From assembly GCA_024449915.1 (NCBI GenBank), contig JAMZAV010001745.1:1-64000 (forward strand): DNA of 64,000 nt, given 5' to 3'. The notes beneath the pieces are model-generated. The model did no database searches. It saw nothing but the letters and a program-made list of their open reading frames with translations, and was not told where the DNA came from. Numbering within the stretch: position 1 is the first letter of the stretch; every line of letters begins with the position of its first letter. The position numbers and the translations under genes are program-made. The DNA comes from Sweltsa coloradensis. Taxonomy: Eukaryota; Arthropoda; Insecta; Plecoptera; Chloroperlidae. Of the stretch, positions 55,036 through 64,000 are shown one piece after another.

Positions 55036-57935
55036 CACAGGGTTGGACTGACAAGTAATCGTGGTCTCTTCCGAGTAATGTGCAATAGTATCATGCTTTA
55101 TTAAGTTTGTAATGCACTCAGGCTATTCGAGACGATGAGTGGTGATCGATGAAGATGAGGACGATTAAAAAAAACATGTCTCAAGCGGGATTCGAACCCA
55201 CGTCCTAGTAGAGCCATACGCTCCGGACCAGCGCCCTAATCGTATATGCCACCGCGGACGACATGAACAAACATATATCGAAGCTAAGACCGACAGTGCG
55301 ACTCTGATTCGGGAGGTCCCGGTTTCAAATCCCGTCGAGACCGGCAATCCTGACTGAAGTTTTTTCCGAGGGTTTCGTCAGTCGTTAATGCGAATGCAAG
55401 GGGTTGAGGGAAACAGCCCTCGGACATCCGCAACATACCTAGCTAGACACCTGAAGAGGGGCATGGATTGCACCCTGGGCAGGTTTCACACAAACATTAT
55501 TATTATAATTATTATATCGAAGCGAATAGGAAAGCTGATTACGAATCTACAGGTGAGCGGTTCCTCCACCGAACTGCTATAGGAGCACTATGCTTGAGCT
55601 TGACCGTGGGCTTGACCTCACGAATCTCTCTTCACTCCCACCAGTGGTCAAACTTCTGACTGTTCCTTCAGATAGACACAGTGGCCAACACCACAATACT
55701 GACCGCAGAGCCCCAGGGTTGATAACAATATAAAACACTTGGCGTTCTCCCAAAACACAATAGTTGAATACGAATGATCCTATTGTTACTCTGCCGGTAC
55801 CGTATCATTTTCAAATGGAGATAAAAAAATTAACACAAATCGCCGGGGGTCAAGTTTTTGAAACGTGAATTAATGGCTAAACTAAACGTAACGAACGCAA
55901 CAGTGAACAAAGGGGAAACCAAACCGTTTGTGAGAGGATCTATTATTAGAATAATATACATATTGTAATCGTTCATCATGGAACAGAACGGACGGATGTG
56001 AAGCCTCAAGGGCGGGAATTAATAATAATCAGCGAGGTGAAGGGAGGGATTGTTGAAAGACAAGACAAGTGTTCTTGTCGCAGGGTTTTATAATCAGTAG
56101 TAACTGCAGCAGAGTTGCGAGTCATGAGGATGCATTGTGTGCAAGGCGGAGGACAGATTGATTGTGTTGAATGTGGAATATGTAAAGAAGTAATTGAGTC
56201 ATCGGTGGCGTCATGGGGTTTGCCTTGACCGGGGCTCGAACCCAAGGCAACCGGATCTACGTACATCACTTGAAGTACCGAAGTCACCGGGCAAGATATG
56301 TTAAATGAATAACTTAAATGTTACATTTCGTCGGCTGAGACTTTTTGAGCCCTTGGCGACTGAAAAACATAATACCTCTCTTCCGAACCCACGCATGTTA
56401 AATTGATATACAGAAGGTTGTTATATAGTTCGGTTAGGTGACGCAAGGTGTGATTGTGAGTTTTCTCAACCACACTTCTTCAGCTTCTCCTCAGCGCCCA
56501 GCTGGCCAAAATTTAGAAAAACCATTAATTCGGGCTTGACCTGACTGACTCAATGAGAGTAAAGGCAAAGGAGTTAACTTATTTTTATACTGTCACAAAA
56601 TTAATTTAAAATCAAGTTTCTGGAGTGTCCATAGGAGGAATTTAGTATGATTTGCGTTTTAACACGTTTTCTTTTAGAAATTTTTAGTTTTTCAGAAACA
56701 GTCAATCCTTCCAGCCCTCGGATACCGGGATTAAAGCGTTTTTTTTTTTTGGGGGGGGGGGCGGCTAGCTCTAACCAGCTTCGTGACAGGGCGCCCGAGG
56801 CCCGCGCCCCACCCACTAAATGACGTCACTCTACAACGTCTGACCGGAACCTTGTCCTCTAACCCCGGAACTCGACGACACTCGCAAGGGTTAATCACCA
56901 CACAAGGCTAGATAATTCTCAACTGATTGATCGTCTATTGGAAACAGATTCCTCGAGCCCGGCACGATCGCTCCTTCTTGGGAAGCGGTTTCTATATCTT
57001 AATTCCCGCGTGTTATTGAGATATTCATTAAAGCTGAAACATAACTATAATTATGTTGATATCTCGGATTATATTTATGACGACGGCTTCCGTTCAAGGT
57101 GAGGCTGAACAATGGTGTTTGATGATCAACGGTAGGAACTATAGCCCATTACACCTCGGCGGTACTTGGTGTAATGACTGACCACCAGCTTCAAACAACC
57201 AGGTAGGGTACTTTGTTTTGTAAATCAGAGAAAACAAGAAGATACAATAAAACACAGCAAAAAGTACGTTTATGGCAACGATAATGATTAGCGCCAGCCC
57301 TACTGAAAATGCGAAAACGTTAACATATTATGAAACCTTCAAAATATCATAAAAGGTAATGGAATATTGAAAATTAAAGAATGACACAAATAATCAGAGT
57401 TCCGCGATTTGCAAACTTATTCCCTCAATAAACAAAGTGTACACACTTATATTACTTCACTTATTTTGAAATAAAAGGTGCATACGACTATCAATTAACA
57501 GGTATAATAATTAATGAAACGTGAAATTACAAAATAATTGCAATTGAACCAAATTAAATAATATACATTTTCGTAAATGGTTTCTCTCAGTCGGGCATTG
57601 GTGTAAAGAAGACAAACCTTTCTAACATTGTTCAAAACTTGATAAATAAACTTTTTAAATCAATTTATTTATTTGATCGTGTTATTAAAGTTAACAAAAA
57701 GTTAACGATAACTGAAAATGTCACAAACAACAGCTTTCCGTCCAGCCAACTTTATGAACTCTATGGGACTTTAGCGTCGTCAGACGGCTCCGTCCGCATT
57801 GATATTCGAGCCACGTATTTAAGTATAGAACACGGCTGAAAATAATTTTCTCACACTATTTTTCAACCCTAAAGTGCAGGAAAATGTTTATCGTCTTTCA
57901 CGTGTTTTCTCCGCCTCCCAGAGCGACCAAGACAG
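55036..57935. other. Non-coding stretch with SINE
   Basis: It holds tRNA-like text at about 55185-55255, the SINE at 55285-55510, a further tRNA-like CTCGAACCCAAGG run near 56235 and a T10-G10 run near 56740. Segments 55520-56200 and 56780-57800 show nothing recognisable. Confidence 0.5.
55285..55510 (+). mobile_element. tRNA-headed SINE, best copy
   Basis: The head is GACTCTGATTCGGGAGGTCC, then GTTTCAAATCCCGTCGAGAC. The body has GGCAATCCTGACTGAAG, GAGGGTTTCGTCAGTCG, AACAGCCCTCGGACATCCGC and ACACCTGAAGAGGGGCATG. The tail is ATTGCACCCTGGGCAGG, followed by an ATTATT-rich run. This layout (tRNA-like head, unique body, simple tail) is typical of a SINE. Confidence 0.8.
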
Positions 57936-57996
57936 ATGGATCCAACTGGCGCTGGAAACACAAGACTTCGAGAGTCAAACAAACGACGACTTCCAC
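57936..57996 (+). CDS. Candidate first coding exon, unrecognised
   Basis: A short segment ends at the consensus donor CAC|GTAAGT. An ATG at 57936 in the context GACAGATGG opens 20 codons, MDPTGAGNTRLRESNKRRLP, leaving in phase 1. A TATTTAAG box-like motif lies about 120 bp upstream. Alternatively CTCCGCCTCCCAG, ending at 57921, is a good acceptor and the piece would be a 75-bp internal exon, for which all three frames are open. Frame and role are therefore uncertain and no family is recognised. Confidence 0.3.
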
Positions 57997-58293
57997 GTAA
58001 GTTAGAGTAATCAAACGCAACAGTGCTTGTCGTCAATCTATCAGGACTAAGAGGAGAAAATTAAAAGAAAACAAAAAAGGAGAGGGGTGGGGTAAGGGGG
58101 TCACCATAATATATGATGTCATAGGCCTAGGTATTATAGACAAAAATAAATAAGTGCCTCCACCGGGAATTGAACTCGGGACCTTGGTTGTCCCGGCCCT
58201 GCTCTTATACATACTAACAGAGCCATAAAGACATCAGATTAAATTCTGTATATTTCTTAATTGGTTTATACATTGTGATACATTTTTTTTAAT

Positions 58294-58575
58294 CTTTTGG
58301 TGGAGGTGCCGGGTCATAAACTTTCAAACTTCCTGGTGGACTGGCAAGTTTATGACCCGGCACCTCCACCAAAAAATTAAAAAAAAAATCCTGGTGGACT
58401 GGGTCGTCTCGATTAGCCAAGTTGCATAAATATGAGACGTTAAGCAATATCCAATCCTGGTGGACTGGCCATCCCTCACATCCTTACCCCCAAGGCCACC
58501 AAAAACATTCAGCATCGTCCTTATTGAAGACTAATGCCAACAAAAAACTCACGTCAATCGTCAATCAATCGTGAT
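58294..58575 (+). mobile_element. GGTGGAGGTGCCGGGT family copy with inverted duplication of its own end
   Basis: The family start at 58295-58323 is followed after 22 bases by its exact reverse complement (58346-58374). The phrase TCCTGGTGGACTGG appears three times (58331, 58390, 58455). The rest, with CACCAAAAACATTCAGCATC and CCTTATTGAAGACTAATGCC, is ordinary family sequence. Confidence 0.72.
58295..58374. repeat. Perfect hairpin, 29-bp stem and 22-base loop
   Basis: The left arm starts TTTTGGTGGAGGTGCCGGGT and ends CATAAACTT. The right arm is its exact complement. It arises from the head of a transposable element. Confidence 0.85.
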
Positions 58576-59157
58576 AGTGGCACACTCTTCGCCCCCTAAT
58601 AATATATAACAGAGTTTGAATTACTATGGAGATAAGTAATCACAAAGTTTAAGATTATTACTCTTGATTCGTTAACAGCTGTTGGGCCAACAAAAGATTT
58701 AAAAAATACTGGGATTCGTTCGGATGAAAGGTATTGCCGGGATAGGGGTGAACTGAAAGTTGGAATTTACCTTTGCCTTTTCTTTGCATTTTTGTCTTTT
58801 TTCGTCTTGGGTCGAGTTTGTCGGGGAACGTTGGGTTAGGGGTGAGGCTCGGATAAACTCGAATTACTTAAGGAGTTTTCGGAATTTTTCACTTCTGACG
58901 TTGAAAGTTCTCGCCGAATCGTGGCCAGAGAATTCGACTCCGCCAAACTTTTTTCAGATTTTTAAAGTTCCCAAGTCCAATTGTATGATTGTAAGTCTTG
59001 ATGAGACAAAATTAGAAAAATGCAACTTGAAATACTAAAATATGAAGTCAATATTAAATCATGGGGATTCAATCGTTAAAATGTAGCTTATGTCTCGTTA
59101 TATTGAAGCTGTGAATGCTGAACGTCGAAGCTCCGGTATTTGTTGCACTGCACATAC

Positions 59158-59289
59158 CTCATAGATCACAAGAAACAACAACACACAGCCCGCTCTATCG
59201 TGATAAACTGTCGCAAGAACGGGCGCGAAAACCTCCACATAAATCAGTCGTTTTGAAAAGTTGGAACACGTCAGTCGTCCATCACTCAT
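59158..59289 (-). CDS. Candidate first coding exon, unrecognised (low confidence)
   Basis: On the minus strand an ATG at 59289 opens 44 codons ending at a strong donor GAG|GTATGT in phase 0. The product starts MSDGRLTCSNFSKRLIYVEV and ends in a hydrophobic run, CVLLFLVIYE, possibly a signal anchor or membrane segment. GC-rich text with GGCCACGCCCCC and GGCCGGGGGCG lies just upstream and could be promoter. No family is recognised and no downstream exon was found, so this may be chance. Confidence 0.25.
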
Positions 59290-59741
59290 AAACGCCGAGG
59301 TTTGGCCACGCCCCCGACCGGAAGCAAGGCCGGGGGCGTAATTGATCTAATGAGCTGTGCGAGATATGCCAATCAATCACCTGGTGCAGCTAATTACAGC
59401 CCGTGTTACACCAAGGCCAAGGAAACAATACAATAAGTATACGGGAGCGCATACCTCAAACAATACAGATTAACCAGAAGTTTATGGCTCATTTCGTTAT
59501 TTATTTATAAATATAAGGTTTTTAAGCATAAGCCCGCTTTCGAACCTCAGTCGGGGCAAGCTTTTACGACAATTGCTATGAATCAATATTTAGTTATTTA
59601 TTAATTTATTAACCAAATTAATCAAATGACATAAATGCATCAACAATAATTGTACAATAAGACAATAATTTTTGTAACAAGTTCAAAATGGATATTAAAT
59701 GAAATTAGTTAATGAACCAAATTTTAATATATTTATAAATA

Positions 59742-60518
59742 CTAGGAAAACGCTTAAGTCCCGCCGCGTTGTTGGATGAGCGTAATTGGTGCATTGAGTT
59801 GTTAAGTGTTATGCGGATTTTCTGTTGTACTGTGAAAAAATCATTACTAAGTTGATTTTTTTTAAATTAATTTAAATTAAATAAAAAATAAACTTTAATT
59901 TTAATTTTTTTTAATTATTCGTAATTTAAAAAAAGAAAAAAATCGTAAAATTTCGATTTTCATAACAAATAATTTTTCGATTGCGCTCAAATTTCACACG
60001 AATATATAAATTCATGAAATTAAGGTTCTGTGAAAAAATCATTACGATCGGATAAAGCATGTAGGTGCTATAAGCCAAAGAAATTTGAAAATAAAAAAAA
60101 TTCCAAAAATTGCGATTTTTTAAAGAATTTATTTTTCGATAACGCTCAAAATTCACACGAATATATCAATTCATAAAATAAAGGTTGTGTGAAAAAATTA
60201 TTACAATCGGACAAAGCATGCAGGTGTTATAAATCAAAGAATTTTGTTAAAAATCGAAAAAAAATCGTAAAATTGCGATTTTCATGAGAAATAATTTTTC
60301 GATCAATTTTTCCCCCGTGCAGTTCTTCGTTCAGAGATTTCATAGACCTCCATAAAATTTCATCGCAATTGGAGTATTGGTTTAGCCGGAATCGTGTTCA
60401 CAGACACACAAAAATACAAAAAAAAGAAAGAAAAAAAAAAAAAACATTCCGGATTTTTTTCTCCAGTGTAGTGAAATGGAATCTTCGCTTCTCTCGCTAC
60501 GCTCGCTACGCTCATCCA
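59742..60518. mobile_element. GGATGAGCGTA-end family, copy 3 (full length)
   Basis: The left end is CTAGGAAAACGCTTAAGTCC, followed by GTTGGATGAGCGTAATTGG. The right end is CTCGCTACGCTCGCTACGCT then CATCCA. The flanks carry ATAAATA on both sides (59735-59741 and 60519-60525), a possible 7-bp target duplication that could also be chance in AT-rich DNA. The interior consists of three or so tandem variants around AAATTCACACGAATATAT. Confidence 0.75.
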
Positions 60519-60633
60519 ATAAATATAATATTTCGTGTTTGACATAACACTATTCCTATGCAGGCAAGTAGAAGAGTAGAAGTGTATAGGTCCCAGTGAA
60601 ACTATATTTACATCGGTGATTGATTGTAGAGAA

Positions 60634-60790
60634 TGGTGGAGGTGCCGGGTCCGTGAAAATTTCAACTTTCTAGGGGGGTAGTTCCACCCCCCACCCCCAG
60701 GTCACCAAAATATCAACCTGAGGTCCTGTTTAATTTGTATCGTGAGACGTGGCACACGCACAGACGGACATAAAAGTGATACATTTAGGG
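60634..60790 (+). mobile_element. GGTGGAGGTGCCGGGT family copy
   Basis: It opens GGTGGAGGTGCCGGGTCCGT, contains CAGGTCACCAAAATATC and ends CACAGACGGACATAAAAGTG then ATACA. It keeps both ends of the family but has a deletion in the middle. Confidence 0.66.
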
Positions 60791-62215
60791 GAGCTTCGTA
60801 TAGTAAAAAAACAGAAAATGTTGACTTTTTCGTTTATTACAAAAAAAAATTGTATATCTCCGTATTTCTCTCTTTTTAATAAATGTTTAAATTGTTAAAC
60901 GTTTTATGTTCGAACTGCTGGAGAGAATAGAAAAAGCTGAAAAGCATCTCCCCTTTAATATGTTACAAAGCAGTTTCATGTCAGCGTGTTGTTTTTTAGC
61001 AAGCTACCCTGCCCTTCGCTAATAGATATTTGAAACATATTGCAATGACGATCGAGTAAATCTCACACTCATTGGTGATGGTTAGAGATACGTGCATATA
61101 GCACTTTCAAGTGTCCTTTTATAGCATTTTGTAGCATATATTTTTTAGCCACCTTCAAAAGCTTGTGTATGAAGTTTTTTAATATTTTTATTTTGGAATT
61201 ATGTCATCAAAGTTGAATCATTATCAACTGATAAAAAATGTATAGTAAATAGTAATAGATACTATGCAATATTAAATTAAGTACAACTGGAAAACCATAG
61301 TTTAAAGTGAAAAAATAGCGCTTTGTAGCATCTATTCACAAAACGCTATTTTCACGTATATCTCTAATGGTGGTACTTGACTTCTCTGGTGTTGTTCGAA
61401 CCCTGTGCACGGTGTAACAAATCTGTTAAACCAGCGGAGGTAAGCGCGTGTTGTGTTGTGTATAGGCCTCTAGCTCACAGCGCGCTAACCACCGCCGTGG
61501 ATTTATTTACAAGATGTTTATTTATTTAATGACTTTCCAATTAGTGAGCGTTTTGCCCGCGGTAGTTCGCAATTCCCAGATGAACGCGGAAATCAAGCCA
61601 TCCTGATTGGTGCTATATTAGGTTAGGTTGGGTTAAATTGGGTGGCCACCCACCCACTGTGCTATACGCAATAACGCCACAGCGAAGGTATAGTTGGATG
61701 GGTTCGTTTCTTTTCCAAAGCAAAATAAATTATTTTCAAGTATTGACCAAGGAACACTACGACTATGAATTGACTTCGATCAATACAAACAACCATTTGA
61801 TTATTTAGATTAGACTTTATAGCAAACAACGAAAATGGCAAGGTTCAATCAATCCTAATTAGTGATTAAAATAAATAATTATTGTGGGAAGCCTGCCCAG
61901 GATTTGAACACGGGACCAACACTGCATAATACATAAAACAATATTTAAACAAGATCAATTACAATACATTGTCAATCTGACTAGCCCCATGGCCATAGAG
62001 GCATAGTAATCAAATAGATAAAAATAGCAGAACAAACAAGAATTTTACTTGTTTTAATTTTGAATCTTCGCTGTTATAAAGCGCCCTAAAACTCCTAACG
62101 TTTTGATCTTTGTTGTTGGCTATGGTGACACTCCACCCCCTTTGCAAAGGTTAACCTGCTGTGAGATATTCACCCGTGTTTAAACAATTTGTCATGGAAA
62201 CGTTGATTGTTACAG

Positions 62216-62438
62216 GAATACGGAATCTGCTGAAACAAGACTGCTAAGAACCTTGTCTGGGTCCACGAGTATGAAGCAACAGCTCTGTCAGAGAAGCTAC
62301 AACAACATCGAGCAGCAACAAGTCTTGATGCGAAAACTTCTTTCAATGTCAACTGGAAACTTTAGTACATCAAAACCCGACAAACTTTTGATCTGCGAGC
62401 CAAACCGACAAACAAGATGGATGGTAGTAGAATGACTC
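62216..62438 (+). CDS. Candidate terminal coding exon, unrecognised
   Basis: Directly after the acceptor GATTGTTACAG a frame stays open from 62216, with one base completing a codon and then NTESAETRLLRTLSGSTSMK, to TGA at 62436-62438. It encodes 73 residues in mixed protein-like composition: a Gln-rich helical part (SYNNIEQQQVLMRKLLSM) and a tail ending RQTRWMVVE. The codon composition is less AT-rich than the flanks. Incoming phase is 2, so it does not join directly to the 57936 exon. No family is recognised. Confidence 0.35.
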
Positions 62439-64000
62439 TTACACGCTCATCCATTAGGAGGGAAATGTAATAGAAGGGGCTTGAAGAGACCCTCTTCAGT
62501 TTAACTAAGTAGATTGGGGATTTGGATGGATAGAGGGGTAGAAAGAAATATCCGGGGGCTTTATCCAAGAACTCAATTCCCAATTCCTGCATTCAGTCCA
62601 TGAGTAGGAAAACTAACAACTCAAAACACACGTCATGATAAATACTACAGATATTGGCTTGACCCCACATCCAAATAGGGAGGAAAACGGTTCTACGTTT
62701 TTCGGAAATTTTGACAGTTATTAGTGTATTTTTATTATTTTTTGCTGTTATGATGGGCTATGCAAAAATGTACTCATCACTCACTTCCCCTAAAATATCA
62801 GTAATTTTGCATATCTTGATCTGTAATTACAGAATATTAAACATGAATATTGTGCGTGGATTTGACCAGGTGTGGAGGTAATATTTCAGGAGAAACTGGA
62901 CAAAATACCGATCCACGGACGGTGGTAGAACCATGCCCATGTTCCTCCGCCAGCCTCTGGGGACGCAGCGTATGCTTGGTGCCGTCAGGCGTCAGGGGTG
63001 AGGGTCAATGAAGCCGAGGTGCGAGTGTGGTAGACACCGAGGAACGAACCCGGTCCTCAGACACCGAGGAATGGTAAACGTGACTGTGCAAGTCATCACT
63101 ATATTGATTGGCCGCGTGCAATGCTAGGGTGTGTCTCTTTCGCGCGATTACTACTGGACTGGGAAACATTTGCCCTCGTGACATTAGTTTCTTTGTTTGT
63201 GACCACCACACGGGCATTGATTAATATTAGGCTTCTTCTTTATAAATGACTCTGTGCAAGGAACACGCACACGAAGCATCAGTTAAACTATAGCGTGACG
63301 TCACAGGCTCGGACGATCACGTTTAACAGTAGACCCCACCAAAGAGCAGTAATTGTGTGACAAGAGTGGGTATAAACAATTTTTTTATAAATTTTATAGT
63401 CATTTGGACAATATTTTCGCAGTTGTAATTTATTTAAAATTTTGGACAAACTTGAGCGTAATTAATAAAGAAGAAAATTACAAAATGTTGTGTGGATCCT
63501 GGTCCAGTGGTTACGAGTCCCTGCTTCCAACGAAGAAGGATACGGGCTCGAATCCCACCACGGGCAGAAGCTACTTCGTATCAACGGTGACTTTAGAGCC
63601 GTCCTAGCAACGAGCCACGTACTAAATTCTAAGCTTGTTCCGAATTAGTTGTTGATTCATAGAGTCGCCCGCGGGTGGAATCGTGTCCAACCTATTTGAT
63701 CGGTGTTTCCCATAAATTGGCCATCGTTCGCTCGTCGAAGGCGTCGGTACCGATAGGGTTGGCTCGGTCTGCTTTAAATCAAAGTCACTGACTAAAAATC
63801 AGATAGACCTGTGACTGAGTGCGTAGAGTCTATAAACGCGACTTTTTATACCTAGCTTAAAATTAATAATGAAGTAAATAATAAATTAATAGTGCATTGT
63901 ATTAATTATAAGGAAACCTCCTATCCAGGTTTTTGAGAGCGGGTCAAAAAAATGCTACAAAATAAAAATTGCTGTTCTATAAAATGAAAACGTAACACGA
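62439..64000. other. Window end, repeats only
   Basis: A degraded SINE piece (TATCCGGGGGCT) is at about 62550. Short direct repeats of GACACCGAGGAA lie at 63034 and 63061. Unlabelled tRNA-like text (GGGCTCGAATCCCACCACGG) is at 63545, and the repeat shared with 43925 is at 63690-63800. No gene is recognisable. Confidence 0.5.
63690..63800. repeat. Dispersed repeat shared with 43925-44060
   Basis: It carries GATCGGTGTTTCCCATAAAT, CATCGTTCGCTCGTCGAAGG, CGTCGGTACCGATAGGGTTG and CTCGGTCTGCTTTAAA, the same order as the first copy with about one difference in five bases. Confidence 0.6.

Larger units (their letters stand above)
57997..59157. other. Non-coding stretch with a rearranged repeat
   Basis: tRNA-like text at 58160-58225 (GGGAATTGAACTCGGGACC) precedes the rearranged GGTGGAGGTGCCGGGT copy at 58294-58575. 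A 92-codon open frame at 58760-59038 has no protein-like features. Confidence 0.5.
59290..62215. other. Repeat-bearing stretch, no recognisable gene
   Basis: It contains the GGATGAGCGTA-end element (59742-60518), a GGTGGAGGTGCCGGGT copy (60634-60790) and a SINE fragment near 61885. Within 60840-61400 two similar runs, TTTTATAGCATTTTGTAGCA and AAATAGCGCTTTGTAGCA, recur. Segments 61400-61880 and 61920-62200 show nothing. Confidence 0.5.

Noticed and set aside
63500..63572. tRNA gene
   Set aside because: It has a B-box-like GGGCTCGAATCCC but no acceptor stem closing. Like other sites in the window it fits a tRNA-derived SINE head.

Overview
This is a 64 kb stretch of animal nuclear DNA: AT-rich, with short splice-bounded exons separated by kilobase introns and very dense short non-autonomous transposons. 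The protein code that can be read best matches insect-type focal adhesion kinase (FAK), so the source is probably an insect with a large repeat-rich genome. A more precise assignment is not supported by the sequence.

Layout. Positions 964-1738 (+) hold the last two coding exons of an unrecognised gene, followed by a poly(A) signal. From 14815 down to 4179 (-), five consecutive exons encode the complete FERM domain of FAK without gaps. A GC-rich exon at 23424-23072 (-) fits in reading phase as the FAK start exon and would add an N-terminal region with four short tryptophan-centred repeats. The FAK linker, kinase and FAT exons are not in the window and should lie on the lower-coordinate side, so the plus-strand gene end at 964-1738 would sit antisense inside a FAK intron. 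Exon-intron joins here are mostly phase 0.

From about 25 kb to 64 kb no complete gene is recognisable. I list splice-bounded candidate exons at 30182-30075 (-), 31800-31931 (+), 57936-57996 (+), 59289-59158 (-) and 62216-62438 (+), plus a small open frame at 28982-29218 (+). These are hypotheses with graded confidence.

The rest is repeat. Several elements are defined by their own ends: hAT-like MITEs with perfect 8-bp target duplications (16977-17259, 32857-33271, 38179-38517, 47675-48496), a hAT-like element with an 11-bp flanking repeat (1971-2341), a piggyBac-like MITE flanked by TTAA (13710-14364), a GC-rich GGGCCC element (35218-35692), fold-back elements (6444-6813, 9630-10280), a family with GGATGAGCGTA ends (375-895, 42782-43250, 59742-60518), a multicopy GGTGGAGGTGCCGGGT family, tRNA-headed SINEs, and a minisatellite of about 83 bp (35727-36297). 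There are also perfect hairpins at 20729-20785, 32374-32422 and 58295-58374. Nothing bacterial, no CRISPR array and no convincing functional tRNA gene was found.
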